Shown piece after piece: positions 32,136 to 41,814 of a stretch of 45,703 bases of DNA. Made by a program: the position numbers and the translations under genes. Location: positions 1 through 45,703 of IMG/VR virus record IMGVR_UViG_3300031111_000528; one strand, 5' to 3'. Source of the stretch: a virus. The notes under the pieces were generated by a model that did not search any database, was not told the origin of the DNA, and saw nothing but the letters and a program-made list of their open reading frames with translations. Positions within the stretch are counted from its first letter, which is position 1; every line of letters begins with the position of its first letter.

Positions 32136-33307
32136 TCTACTTGGACAACAACGCGACAACGGAGCCTCTCCCGGAAGTGCGAGAGGCCGTTCTTGCTTCG
32201 CTGTGCCTTGGCCCGTCCAATCCTTCGAGCCCGCACGCGGCGGGAGAACCGGCGAGGCGTCTTCTCGCTGATGCGAGAGAGAGCGTCGCCCAACTGATAG
32301 GTGCTTCCTCGGAACAGGTACTCTTCACTAGCAGCGGTACGGAAGCCAATAATCTGGCGATGAACAGCATCGCATCACGACACTCCCAAAGCCACCTTCT
32401 CACCACACCAATCGAACACGAGTCGGTACGACGGAAGGCTGATATGCTCCGAGCTTCCGGCGTGGCAGTTGACGAGCTTCCGGTTGACAGCGCTGGGCGA
32501 GTTCGCCTTGACGCCGCAGACAGGATGATCACTCCCGAGGTGGGGTTGGTATCCGTTCAGTGGGTCAACAATGAGACCGGGACCGTCCAGCCCGTTGAAA
32601 GAATTGCTTCGCTGTGTCGCAGCCGAGGAGTCCGTTTCCACACCGATGCCGCTCAGGCTGTCGGGAAGATTCCGGTTGATGTAGCGTCGCTGAAGCCTGA
32701 TTTCCTGACCTTTACGGGCCACAAACTGCACGCCCCGATGGGCATCGGCGTCCTCTACTTCCGCAAGAGCGATCATCTGCGGCCGGTCATAGGGGGTGGC
32801 ACTCAGGAGCTTGGGCTTCGTCCAGGTAGCGAGAATCTCGCTGGCATTGCGGGCCTTGCTGTCGCCTGTGGCCTCCGGCGGCAACGCTTATTGGATGTCG
32901 TGAAGCGGATGACACAGCTGCGAGATGCTTTCGAGGCGGGAGTCCTGGGGGTCTGTGAGGGAGCATGTCTGAATACGCCGCGCGACGTGAATCGCGTGTG
33001 CAACACGACCAACATCCGGTTTCCGGAGGTGGACGGCGAAGCCCTCCTTGCCCAACTGATCATGCAAGGGATTTGCTGCTCTCAGGGCTCGGCCTGCACC
33101 TCACAGATTCCCGAACCATCACATACGCTGTTGGCTATGGGATTGACTGCACGCGAGGCCTACCAGAGCATCCGGTTCAGTCTGTCCGAGCTGAACACAA
33201 TGGATGACATAGACGGTGCCGTAGAGACCATTGCAGCATCCTACACGAGGCTGAAGCATGCGCTCTGCCGCCACGAGAACTTGGCAAAATCGGGGGGGAG
33301 AGCATGA
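32132..33307 (+). CDS. sspA: Cysteine desulfurase (SspA/IscS-like)
   Basis: The protein is 391 aa. Class V aminotransferase features: SSGTEANNLA, His 96 (TPIEHESV), DAAQAVGKI, the PLP-lysine in TFTGHKLHAPMG (Lys 198), GTQELGLRPGSEN, and the catalytic loop CSQGSACTS with Cys 322. The enzyme takes sulphur from cysteine and holds it as a persulphide. With the PP-loop partner at 37519 it supplies sulphur for the DNA backbone, as SspA (or DndA) does. The start is GTG in a GTGA overlap and the end is ATGA with the next gene. Confidence 0.85.
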   Translation: MIYLDNNATTEPLPEVREAVLASLCLGPSNPSSPHAAGEPARRLLADARESVAQLIGASSEQVLFTSSGTEANNLAMNSIASRHSQSHLLTTPIEHESVRRKADMLRASGVAVDELPVDSAGRVRLDAADRMITPEVGLVSVQWVNNETGTVQPVERIASLCRSRGVRFHTDAAQAVGKIPVDVASLKPDFLTFTGHKLHAPMGIGVLYFRKSDHLRPVIGGGTQELGLRPGSENLAGIAGLAVACGLRRQRLLDVVKRMTQLRDAFEAGVLGVCEGACLNTPRDVNRVCNTTNIRFPEVDGEALLAQLIMQGICCSQGSACTSQIPEPSHTLLAMGLTAREAYQSIRFSLSELNTMDDIDGAVETIAASYTRLKHALCRHENLAKSGGRA

Positions 33308-34179
33308 GGTTCTCAGGGCATGAGACGTTCTCCGTTCGAGAAGGTTGGCTTCACAAGGGCCTCCGGATGCTCTGTGAAGAGCCGGACATACTCTTCCATG
33401 AGCACGCTGCGGACTATCTCGGCGTCGGGTCGAACATGGCAAAATCCATCCGGCACTGGCTCCAGGCCACGGGTCTTGCACAGTCGGCCGAAGACCGGCG
33501 AGGCCGGCTTGAACCGACTCCCCTCGGCGTGCTGATCCTGGAACATGATCCGTACTTCATCGAGGTCGATACATGGTGGCTGCTGCACATCAACCTTGTC
33601 AGTAGGCCGCCGTACGCGGACACATGGCACTGGTTCTTCAACTCATTCAACCTGGAAAGGTTCGACCGATCCGTCGTCGTCGAGAATCTCCGCCAGTATG
33701 TGCAGATGAACAACAAGCGCATGCCGAGCATTAAGACGCTTGATCGGGATGTGTCTTGTCTGATGTCGAGCTACTCGAGGAATATCCCCGTGGACAATGC
33801 CGATCCGGAGGAGTCTCGCGACTGTCCGTTCCGGGACCTCGGTCTTCTCAGCCACTACCGCTCCTCCGGCTACTACCAGATGCACCATCAGATGAAGGCC
33901 GTACATCCCTGTGTCTTCGGTTACTGCGCCGCCAAGGCCTTTGAGGATGCTGGCAAGGGAGACATCGCAGTTCATCGCCTCATCAGAGACCCCGGCGGGC
34001 CGGGGCGTGCGTTTGTGCTCACCAGCGAGTCGCTTTACGAAACTCTGATTCACGTGACCAACAACTATGAAGAGATACGCATCCATGGCCATGCCGGCCA
34101 AAGGGCCGTATCGCTACCCGACCGCGATCCTGTGTCCTGGGCGGAGGCGCTCTATCACACGCTAGGAGTGACCGCCTAA
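33304..34179 (+). CDS. sspB: DUF4007 protein, SspB-like DNA nickase
   Basis: The protein is 291 aa. The opening MRFSGHETFSVREGWLHKGL is the hallmark of DUF4007 proteins. A winged-helix-like part follows (YLGVGSNMAKSIRHWLQATGL). SspB of the SspABCD system belongs to this family and nicks DNA so that single-strand phosphorothioation can take place (established for SspB; inferred here). The ATG sits in an ATGA overlap with sspA, and its TAA overlaps the next start (TAATG). Translation coupling across the genes suggests a fixed ratio. Confidence 0.8.
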   Translation: MRFSGHETFSVREGWLHKGLRMLCEEPDILFHEHAADYLGVGSNMAKSIRHWLQATGLAQSAEDRRGRLEPTPLGVLILEHDPYFIEVDTWWLLHINLVSRPPYADTWHWFFNSFNLERFDRSVVVENLRQYVQMNNKRMPSIKTLDRDVSCLMSSYSRNIPVDNADPEESRDCPFRDLGLLSHYRSSGYYQMHHQMKAVHPCVFGYCAAKAFEDAGKGDIAVHRLIRDPGGPGRAFVLTSESLYETLIHVTNNYEEIRIHGHAGQRAVSLPDRDPVSWAEALYHTLGVTA

Positions 34180-37100
34180 TGCCCCGAAAGAAGAAGGCAT
34201 ATCGAGTCGCTCCTGAAGCCGAGGACTTCCTGCGGTCCATCAACTTGTGCTTCGATGCGGAAGAACCGGAGAGAATCGCCCATTTCAGGCCGACTGCGAA
34301 GAGTGTTCCGCTGATGGAGGGGCTGTTGGCGGACGCTTCAGAGAGAGCCTTTCTGGTTGTTGCCCCGTACGGCTCCGGAAAGTCTCTGACACTGACCTAC
34401 CTGCTGCATGCCATCGAGAACCGGCCCGAATCGCAAAGCATGTTGTCATCTGTGGAGCGGCGTCTGGATGTGATAAGCCCATCTCTCCGCAAGACGTTGC
34501 TGAGTCGGCGTCGAACAAAGAAGCATGGCCTCGTCATTCCGCTGCATGGATATCAGAAGAGTCTGGGCCACGCGCTTCGTGTAGCAGCACATGACGCAAT
34601 TCGAAGGAACAAGCTGGGACGGCAGGCTCGCAGGCTGAGCGACACGGCAGTCGAGACCATGGAAGAGGCCGTCAGCTTTCTTCAGGAACTGAAGCAGGTC
34701 TGCCGAAGTGCGGGTTACGACCAGATATGCATCCTGTGGGACGAGACCGGCAGGCACCTTGAGTCGCTCATCGCCGACGGCAAAGCAACTGAACTCTCGG
34801 ATATCCAGCTTCTTGCCGAATATGCGTCCCGGTCCACGGACTTGCCGGTCACGCTGGGCGTTACCTTGCACCAAAGCATGCTGCACTACGCGCAGCAGAT
34901 GACCCAGTCCGTGCGTGCTGAATGGCTGAAGATTTCGGGCCGCTTCGAAACAGTACAGTACGTTGACGACAGCAAGGAAATCTACCGTCTCGTCGCCGAC
35001 ATCATCGCATCCAATCGTGGCGTGGTCGATCTTCCGTCCAAACGGACCTTGCGCGATCTTGCCAGGGAGGCGAAAGACACTCATGGCATGTTCAGCGACT
35101 TCACGCTCGCCGAACTGAGCGACTTGTTTGAGTCGATCTATCCGGCGAGTCCAGCCGCTGTCTATCTTCTGCCTCGGGTCTCAGCTCGAGTGGCGCAGAA
35201 CGAACGCACCTTGTTTACGTTCCTGTATACGGTGTCGCTGGCTGATGGATTCTCTGTTTCCGATCTCTATGACTACTTCTCGCCGTCGATGAGAGGTGAC
35301 ACTGCCGTAGGGGGAACGCACAAGCAATGGCTGGAAACCGAGAGCGCGCTTTCGAAGACAACAGGAGAAGAGCAGGAAGTCCAATCATTGAAGGCGGCGT
35401 GCCTTCTCAGCTTGGGAACCAAGGGTGAGCGATCCAGGGTTGGCCGAGACACGCTGCTGTGGTCCCTCGCAGGCTTCGACTCAAGCCGGGCGTTAAACGA
35501 CACGGTTTCAGACCTAGTGGCAAAGAAGCTGCTGCTGTATCGCGAGCACAGCCAAGAGGTGTCTGTCTGGCATGGCACGGATGTAGACCTACGTGGGCGA
35601 CTCCTTGAAGAGCAGGATCGGCACCGGGCGACCTTTGATGTCCTCGCGTTCCTGAACAAGGACGCCAGCCCAGAGCCGCTCAAGCCCATCGAGTATAACG
35701 TTGAGTACGGGGTGACCCGGTACTGGCCGGGTGAGTACCTGCTTGCAAGGGACTTCGCGTCCCTGATCGAGGATGACGGCGAGGGGCCGCAAGTACCCCT
35801 TGGGTCAGATGGCGTAGTCTACTACGTCATTGCTGAGACAGGAGAAGAGCTCTGCGAGGCACAGGCAGTGGTCCAGGAGCTAAGACATGACCAGGTCATC
35901 GTGTCTCTGCCCAGCAGCCCGCTGAATCTCATCGACGCGGCTCTCGAGGTGTGGTGTCTCTCTTCAATGCAGCACAATTCCGATCTGACGGGCGAAGACC
36001 CTCTCGTCTTGCCTGAGCTGCAGCAGATGCTTGATGACGCACGAGCCAATCTCCATGCAGTCCTGGATAAGCTTGTGCGGCCGACACCAGATGGTCCACG
36101 CTGGTACCACAGGGGGCAGCCGATGGCCATCACTAGGGTAAGCGAGATGCGCCGTCAGCTTTCGGCCATCACTAGAAAAGTCTTCTCCAGTACTCCGCAC
36201 ATCCATAACGAACTGATCAACCGCCACAAACCGAGTGGCACGATTGTCAATTCTCGCAAGAAACTCCTCATGGGAATCCTGGAGCGTCACGGTAGCCCTG
36301 AGCTTGTGACCGTGCCGACCACGCCGGATGCATCCATGTTCCGGACCATTCTTGTGCATACCGGTCTATATCGAGAGAACGGAGACAGTTCCTGGGGCTA
36401 TGTATCAGGCAAGACTAGCAGCCTGACGGATGATCACGGCCTGAAAGATACTTGGAACCGGCTGAGGGAGTTCTTCGAGGTTCCGTCTGATGCGCCCAAG
36501 AGGCCGAGAGAATTGCTGGACGAGCTTGTTGCCCCTCCATTCGGCATACGCCGGGGGCTGTTGCCGATCTTCTTCGGCGCTGGCATGAAGGCTTTCGGCA
36601 AAGCGATCTCGCTCCGCAATGGCAACGAATACGTCGCCGACATCCTACCCTCCGTGATCGAAGACCTCTGCCGCAATCCCGACGGCTATGAGGTCGAGGT
36701 CATTGCGCTTGATCCTCAGACCGACGAGTACTTGGCCACGGTGCGTGATGTGTTTGGGGGAGGCAGCCATCTCGATCTTGATACCGACCTCGTTCGGGCC
36801 ACTTACGACGCCATCCAGAGCTGGCTGTTTCAGCTTCCCAAATCGGCATTGACGGCGGATCATCTGTCCCAGCGGACTAGAGACTTTCAACGCCTGCTGC
36901 AAAATGCTCGCGAGACAGACCCGCTCGTATTCGTCTTGCAGCAGCTTCCGAAGGTATGCGGTTTTGATCGAAACCACTGCGATGACGCCCGCGCCGCCCT
37001 CAAGGAAGTGAAGGATGAACTCGAAAGCGTGTCCGATACCTACGTGCGGAAAGCAGCTTCGTCGGTTCAGCAGGCACTCGCTCGGGCTCACAACGATAGT

Positions 37101-37535
37101 TCACAAGGAATTCAGAAACTCGCCATGCAGTGGGCTAGCTACTTTCCCGACGCTGTGGCCGCAACAGGTCTCCCTGGGATTGCGAGAGGGCTGCTGTCGC
37201 GGATGAAGATGAGTTACGATGATGACGAGCTGTTCGTCAACTCACTGGCGCTATTGCTAGTCGGACGCCCAATTGATGATTGGGATGCAAGCATCGCGAT
37301 TGAGTTTGACGGTAAGATTCAGGAACTCGTCCACCGGATTGAAACAACGGCTCTACGACAGAGCGCTGCGGTCGATCTTGAGGACGCTGAGGAGATTCGC
37401 GATGGGCTATCTCATCTGGTGGCCGAGCGGATCGAAGACCTCTATGGTCAGCTAATCCGACTTGTCGGATCAGACAGATCGCGAGACGTTGTGACGACAA
37501 TCGTGAAAGGAGGGGGCAATGGCCACTCTACGTGA
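34179..37535 (+). CDS. sspC: Large P-loop ATPase, SspC-like
   Basis: The protein is 1118 aa. The P-loop VAPYGSGKSLTLTYL (Gly-Lys-Ser at 66-69) and a Walker B-like ILWDE (185-189) form an N-terminal AAA-like ATPase, followed by about 900 residues of helical and mixed sequence. Size, ATPase motif and place between sspB and sspD match SspC, the ATPase of single-strand phosphorothioation. It may move along DNA or organise the nickase and sulphur enzymes. Overlap with sspD is 17 bases, with a strong AGGAGGGGG ribosome site inside its end. Confidence 0.75.
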   Translation: MPRKKKAYRVAPEAEDFLRSINLCFDAEEPERIAHFRPTAKSVPLMEGLLADASERAFLVVAPYGSGKSLTLTYLLHAIENRPESQSMLSSVERRLDVISPSLRKTLLSRRRTKKHGLVIPLHGYQKSLGHALRVAAHDAIRRNKLGRQARRLSDTAVETMEEAVSFLQELKQVCRSAGYDQICILWDETGRHLESLIADGKATELSDIQLLAEYASRSTDLPVTLGVTLHQSMLHYAQQMTQSVRAEWLKISGRFETVQYVDDSKEIYRLVADIIASNRGVVDLPSKRTLRDLAREAKDTHGMFSDFTLAELSDLFESIYPASPAAVYLLPRVSARVAQNERTLFTFLYTVSLADGFSVSDLYDYFSPSMRGDTAVGGTHKQWLETESALSKTTGEEQEVQSLKAACLLSLGTKGERSRVGRDTLLWSLAGFDSSRALNDTVSDLVAKKLLLYREHSQEVSVWHGTDVDLRGRLLEEQDRHRATFDVLAFLNKDASPEPLKPIEYNVEYGVTRYWPGEYLLARDFASLIEDDGEGPQVPLGSDGVVYYVIAETGEELCEAQAVVQELRHDQVIVSLPSSPLNLIDAALEVWCLSSMQHNSDLTGEDPLVLPELQQMLDDARANLHAVLDKLVRPTPDGPRWYHRGQPMAITRVSEMRRQLSAITRKVFSSTPHIHNELINRHKPSGTIVNSRKKLLMGILERHGSPELVTVPTTPDASMFRTILVHTGLYRENGDSSWGYVSGKTSSLTDDHGLKDTWNRLREFFEVPSDAPKRPRELLDELVAPPFGIRRGLLPIFFGAGMKAFGKAISLRNGNEYVADILPSVIEDLCRNPDGYEVEVIALDPQTDEYLATVRDVFGGGSHLDLDTDLVRATYDAIQSWLFQLPKSALTADHLSQRTRDFQRLLQNARETDPLVFVLQQLPKVCGFDRNHCDDARAALKEVKDELESVSDTYVRKAASSVQQALARAHNDSSQGIQKLAMQWASYFPDAVAATGLPGIARGLLSRMKMSYDDDELFVNSLALLLVGRPIDDWDASIAIEFDGKIQELVHRIETTALRQSAAVDLEDAEEIRDGLSHLVAERIEDLYGQLIRLVGSDRSRDVVTTIVKGGGNGHST

Positions 37536-38331
37536 AGCGCTTGCGGCAATCACCGAGCAACCCGAGATCAAGCACATCGTCAGTGTGTCTGGGGGTAAAG
37601 ACTCTGCCGCCCTCGCGATCTACCTCCGCCAGCAGTATCCAGAGATACCGGCTGAGTATGTGTTCTGCGACACGGGTTGCGAACTGCCAGAGACGGATGA
37701 GTACATAAAGCGCCTTGAGGGCGTTCTTGGCAAGGAGGTCATCCGGCTAACCGCGCTCGAGACGTTGGGCATCAAGGAGAAGCCTGGACGAAACCCATTC
37801 GACATCTGGCTCAAGGAAGTGTACGGCGGGTTCCTGCCAAACCCGAGAAGCCGATGGTGTACGCGGGTCCTCAAGATTGAGCCTTTCGAGCACTATGTAG
37901 GCGATCAGTACGTGTTCAGCTACATTGGCATCCGCGGCGACGAAGATCGAGAGGGCTACAAACCAAAGAAGCCACCGCGCCTGTCGGAGCGACCGAACAT
38001 CGTGCCGATCTATCCCTTCAAGGACGACGGTCTTGGCCTGCCGGACATCAAACGTCTCTTGGAAGAAGCGGGACTTCACCTGCCCAAGTACTACGAGTGG
38101 AGGTCTCGCTCCGGGTGCTATTTCTGCTTTTACCAGCAGATCGGTGAATGGCAGGGATTGCGTGATCGCCATCCTGAGCTCTTCGAGAAGGCCCAGAAAT
38201 ATGAAATGAAGATCAACGGCAAGCAGTTTACCTGGGTTGATGGGCGAACGCTTGACCAGATTGCCGACATGCCCCGATATGAAGTGCCGTCGATGGACGA
38301 GGTAGAGGGGTGTGCCATATGCCACCTTTAG
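37519..38331 (+). CDS. sspD: PP-loop ATP pyrophosphatase, SspD-like (PAPS reductase family)
   Basis: The protein is 270 aa. The PP-loop is SGGKDS (24-29), with FCDTGCELPETDEY next, RWCTRVLKIEP (Cys 114) and a four-cysteine set: Cys 200, 203, 265 and 268. These resemble the iron-sulphur ligands of DndC and SspD. The enzyme activates the DNA phosphate with ATP and inserts sulphur from SspA. It is the last gene of the modification half. A very good ribosome site (AGGAGGGGG) precedes the ATG. Confidence 0.85.
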   Translation: MATLREALAAITEQPEIKHIVSVSGGKDSAALAIYLRQQYPEIPAEYVFCDTGCELPETDEYIKRLEGVLGKEVIRLTALETLGIKEKPGRNPFDIWLKEVYGGFLPNPRSRWCTRVLKIEPFEHYVGDQYVFSYIGIRGDEDREGYKPKKPPRLSERPNIVPIYPFKDDGLGLPDIKRLLEEAGLHLPKYYEWRSRSGCYFCFYQQIGEWQGLRDRHPELFEKAQKYEMKINGKQFTWVDGRTLDQIADMPRYEVPSMDEVEGCAICHL

Positions 38332-38420
38332 AGGATCTGATGGGGCGGTGGACCAGCGAACTCGGCAACGAGCGGGCCTCACGGCTCGCCGGGGAGGGCG
38401 GCGGTGAAGAAACTCCTTGA
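38319..38420 (+). CDS. 33-aa linking frame between sspD and helicase
   Basis: An ATG at 38319 inside the sspD end begins a 33-aa frame that ends 17 bases into the helicase gene. The gap between sspD and the helicase is otherwise only 72 bases. The frame could carry ribosomes across it. The peptide (PPLEDLMGRWTSELGNERAS and on) has no motif I recognise. It may be chance. Confidence 0.3.
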   Translation: MPPLEDLMGRWTSELGNERASRLAGEGGGEETP

Positions 38421-40023
38421 AACGCTTGCGAGGCTTGGGGCGACAGAGCTAGCGGCCTTTCTTGGCGATAGCACGGTGTCACTGTTGGAAATGCTCGGAT
38501 TGGAGCACCTGCAAGCGTTCCATCTGGCCGAGCTGGTGCTTACGCAGATCGGCCCCGAAGATCTTCTTCTTGACAACGCTCGCCGGCGCGAGCTGACTGA
38601 TGCCCTGACGGGTGAAGACGCTGAAAGACTGTGTCGTCTCGTAGGCATCTCTGCGGAGCCAGACGCGTGGACCGCCCTTCGTCGCCAGACGTTCCCCAAG
38701 GGCAGCGCTGCTTCGGCGGCGCTGTTTGGTTTCTTCGGCTACAGCCCGGCAGCCGAGGAAGGCCAGCGAGACCAGCCTCGCCCCTCAACCGTCATCGACC
38801 CGGAGTACAGCCTGTTTCCACACCAGATCACTGCCTGCCGGGAATGTACAGATATTCTGACACAGGGACAGCGGCCCCGGGTGCTCCTTCACATGCCGAC
38901 AGGTGCAGGCAAGACTCGAACGGCCATGAACGTCCTGGCACACTTCTTCCGTGATCGAATAGGTGATTCGAGCCTGGTGGTGTGGTTGGCGCACAGCGAA
39001 GAACTCTGCGAACAAGCTGCGGAAGAGTTTGAGAAGGCCTGGAGTGCCTTGGGTAACCGGCCGGTGAACGTCTACCGCGCCTACGGTCCACACCGGCCAG
39101 ACCTGCAAGCTTTGCGCGGCGGCCTCCTAGTGGCAGGGCTGCAGCTCCTTCACCGCCGCAGTCTGTCTGAGCAAGATGCGTTCTTCCGCATATCAAGGAG
39201 CGTAGCTCTCATCGTTATCGATGAAGCTCATCAAGCGATTGCCCCAACGTATCGCCATCTGCTGGAGTTGCTGGCGGTTGACCCGCGAACCGCGCTGCTT
39301 GGACTGTCTGCGACGCCCGGTCGAAGTCTCCTCGATGCTCACCAGGACATGGAACTCGCCCAGTTCTTTCGCAGGCAGAAGGTGACGCTCCGCGTGCCAG
39401 GATATGACAGCCCTATAGCCTACCTGCAGGCAGAAGGATATCTGGCCAACGTCGAGTACGACTATGTCCCATACAGCCCGGGAAAGAACATTGTCATGAC
39501 GCCTGATGAGGTCCAAAGGCTACAGTCCGAGCTGGACCTTCCACAATCGGTAATCACGCGCCTGGGGCAGGATCACAAGCGGAACTTTCTCATAGTTAGC
39601 CGTCTGATCGAGGAGGCTAAAGCTGGCTCGAAGATCATCGTCTTTGCTTGCTCAGTGCAGCATGCGCACATCTTGGCTGGCATCTTGGCAGCTAAGGGCT
39701 TTCGTGCAGGGGCAATCACGAGCAGCACCAATCCAGCACGCCGCAGGCAGTTGATCGCTGACTACAAGTCCCCCTTGGGCTGTCAGATACTCTGCAACTA
39801 CGGCGTCCTCACGATGGGCTTTGATGCACCAAAGACCAAATGCGCCCTGATCGCAAGGCCTACGCAGTCCGTTGTTCTCTACAGCCAGATGGTCGGGCGA
39901 GCCGCTCGCGGCCCGAAGGCTGGGGGGAATGAGCGATGCAAGATTATCACGGTGGTTGACCAATTGCCCGGCTTCCGGAGCGTTGCCGAGGCGTTCGAAT
40001 ACTTCGAGGAGATATGGCAATGA
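38404..40023 (+). CDS. SF2 helicase of the defence effector arm
   Basis: The protein is 539 aa. A helical N-terminal domain (about 1-125) of unknown type precedes the motor: MPTGAGKTRT (164-173), DEAH (273-276), SAT (302-304) and YSQMVGRAARG near the C-terminus. The closest pattern is that of type III restriction and DISARM/DEAD-like helicases. The GTG at 38404 follows GGGGAGGG. The stop overlaps the GHKL gene (ATGA). I expect it to move on invading DNA and pair with the nucleases downstream. Confidence 0.8.
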   Translation: MKKLLETLARLGATELAAFLGDSTVSLLEMLGLEHLQAFHLAELVLTQIGPEDLLLDNARRRELTDALTGEDAERLCRLVGISAEPDAWTALRRQTFPKGSAASAALFGFFGYSPAAEEGQRDQPRPSTVIDPEYSLFPHQITACRECTDILTQGQRPRVLLHMPTGAGKTRTAMNVLAHFFRDRIGDSSLVVWLAHSEELCEQAAEEFEKAWSALGNRPVNVYRAYGPHRPDLQALRGGLLVAGLQLLHRRSLSEQDAFFRISRSVALIVIDEAHQAIAPTYRHLLELLAVDPRTALLGLSATPGRSLLDAHQDMELAQFFRRQKVTLRVPGYDSPIAYLQAEGYLANVEYDYVPYSPGKNIVMTPDEVQRLQSELDLPQSVITRLGQDHKRNFLIVSRLIEEAKAGSKIIVFACSVQHAHILAGILAAKGFRAGAITSSTNPARRRQLIADYKSPLGCQILCNYGVLTMGFDAPKTKCALIARPTQSVVLYSQMVGRAARGPKAGGNERCKIITVVDQLPGFRSVAEAFEYFEEIWQ

Positions 40024-41810
40024 CATCCGAGGCATCCTCAGTGAACTATGAAATCCTTCCGCCGCATCTGGCCATCAAATCGATGCGTGACTCGGGGTAC
40101 CGCGATACGGCGCACGCCTTGGCGGAGCTCGTAGACAACAGCATCCAGGCCGGGCTGTCCGTGAACGAGGTGACCCAGGTCGAGGTGCTGTGCATCGACA
40201 CGGTCGACCTCGTGACCGAGAGACGCCGGCAGCGTATCAGCGAGGTGGCAGTTTACGACAATGCATCTGGAATGGATGCGGAAACGCTGAGGATCGCTCT
40301 TCAGTTCGGAAATGGAACGCATCTGGAATCCGAGGCCCAAGACGGTATCGGCAAGTTTGGCATGGGGCTGCCGAACGCATCGATATCACAGTGCCGTAGG
40401 GTAGATGTATGGTCTTGGCAGGAGGGCCGGTGCTTGCATACATACATCGACATCAGCGAAATCCGTTCTGGCAAGCAGCGTGCCGTACCAGAGCCAGAAG
40501 CATCAGAGATTCCGTCGCGATGGTTGGAACTCATACGCGATGAACCAAGTGACCACGGCACGTTAGTGGTGTGGTCTGAAATCGACCGCATCCGGTGGAA
40601 GACGAGTCCCGCGTTCTTCCGCAACGCGGAGTTTCTGATTGGTCGAATGTATCGCTACTTCCTGCGAGACAAGAAGGTGTCCATTCGGCTTGCGGCATTT
40701 GAGGATACGGGCGGCCAGGTCAGCAACAAGATCGACCGGGATGTTCTCCCGAACGACCCGCTGTACCTCATGGCAGGGACGTCGTCGCCAAGTCCTTTCG
40801 ACGAGAAGCCAGCATTTGACGAAGTCGCAAGATATCCGATACAGGTTGGGGCAAATGGCGCGCCCCATGAGGTCATGCTTACCTTCTCGATTGCCACGAA
40901 AGAGACTCGGGACGAAGGAGGAAGTGTGGCGATCGGTAAGCACACATCACGGAATCAAGGCGTATCCCTTGTGCGAGCCGGGCGTGAACTCGACATGAAT
41001 GATAGCTTCACCATTAAGTATGATACACGTGAGAGATGGTGGGGTATTGAGGTGAGTTTTGGCCCTGAGTTAGATGACGTGTTCGGGGTGACAAACAACA
41101 AGCAATCTGCGACTGCCTTCCGGGAATGCGACCTTGACGAGGATGCAATGAGCGAGGGCATGTCGCCCGGGGAGTTCCGAGATTACCTCGCTGAGTCGGG
41201 CGACCCACGACTTGCCATTTATGAGATCTCGCAGGAGATTACGAAGACACTCCGACGGCTTCGGGAGCAGATCCAGAGGATGAGAGCGGGTACGCGCAAG
41301 ACTGGCGTGGCCCCGGCTCCCGGTTCTGCAGAGGACATCGCGACACGCGCTACGAAGCGGCGACGAGAGGAGATTGGCGCGCAGGGAGAGAGCGACGAGG
41401 GGGAGGCACTGCCGGATAAGGACAAGGAAGCTCAGATATCGGAAGAACTGATTGCCGAAGGCGTGGACGAGGAGCAGGCGAAGGAAATCGCAGTTGAGTA
41501 CGTCCGCAAGCATTTCAAGTACCTGTTCCAGGAGGCACCGGTCCCTGGGTCAGCCATCTTCGACATTCGCTCGAAGGCCGGAACGATTATCATCCTGCTC
41601 AATACGCGTCATCCAGCAAGCGAACACCTGTTCGCAATCCTCAAGGAAGATGAAGAGGATACGCCGGCGCTCAAGGCACTCAAGCTGCTTCTTACTGCAT
41701 GGGCGCGCCTTGAGGACGAGGCTGGGGATACAAGAAGGCAGCAGCTAGAGGACATCCGCAGCGATTGGGGCAGAATCGCTCGCGATTTCCTGAACGAAGC
41801 CGAGGAGTAA
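40020..41810 (+). CDS. MORC/MutL-like GHKL ATPase
   Basis: The protein is 596 aa. GHKL motifs: N-box ALAELVDNSIQAG (Glu 36 and Asn 40), G1 YDNASGMD (79-86), and G2 GIGKFGMGLPNAS (109-121). This matches prokaryotic MORC-type ATPases, known from gene neighbourhoods with helicases and restriction enzymes. The middle is beta-rich and the C-terminus has a charged, coiled-coil-like stretch (about 425-470). GAGGAG lies eight bases before the ATG at 40020 but only two before the ATG at 40014, so 40020 is preferred. It overlaps the helicase stop. Confidence 0.8.
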   Translation: MTSEASSVNYEILPPHLAIKSMRDSGYRDTAHALAELVDNSIQAGLSVNEVTQVEVLCIDTVDLVTERRRQRISEVAVYDNASGMDAETLRIALQFGNGTHLESEAQDGIGKFGMGLPNASISQCRRVDVWSWQEGRCLHTYIDISEIRSGKQRAVPEPEASEIPSRWLELIRDEPSDHGTLVVWSEIDRIRWKTSPAFFRNAEFLIGRMYRYFLRDKKVSIRLAAFEDTGGQVSNKIDRDVLPNDPLYLMAGTSSPSPFDEKPAFDEVARYPIQVGANGAPHEVMLTFSIATKETRDEGGSVAIGKHTSRNQGVSLVRAGRELDMNDSFTIKYDTRERWWGIEVSFGPELDDVFGVTNNKQSATAFRECDLDEDAMSEGMSPGEFRDYLAESGDPRLAIYEISQEITKTLRRLREQIQRMRAGTRKTGVAPAPGSAEDIATRATKRRREEIGAQGESDEGEALPDKDKEAQISEELIAEGVDEEQAKEIAVEYVRKHFKYLFQEAPVPGSAIFDIRSKAGTIIILLNTRHPASEHLFAILKEDEEDTPALKALKLLLTAWARLEDEAGDTRRQQLEDIRSDWGRIARDFLNEAEE

Positions 41811-41814
41811 TCGG

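Noticed and set aside
32132-33307. Housekeeping iron-sulphur cluster IscS
   Set aside because: No IscU, IscA or Fdx genes adjoin it; it is locked by overlapping codons into the Ssp operon.
31887-38331. Dnd double-strand phosphorothioation (DndACDE)
   Set aside because: No DndE and no DndD-type SMC-like ATPase or DndB; DUF4007 plus the large P-loop ATPase fit SspB and SspC better.
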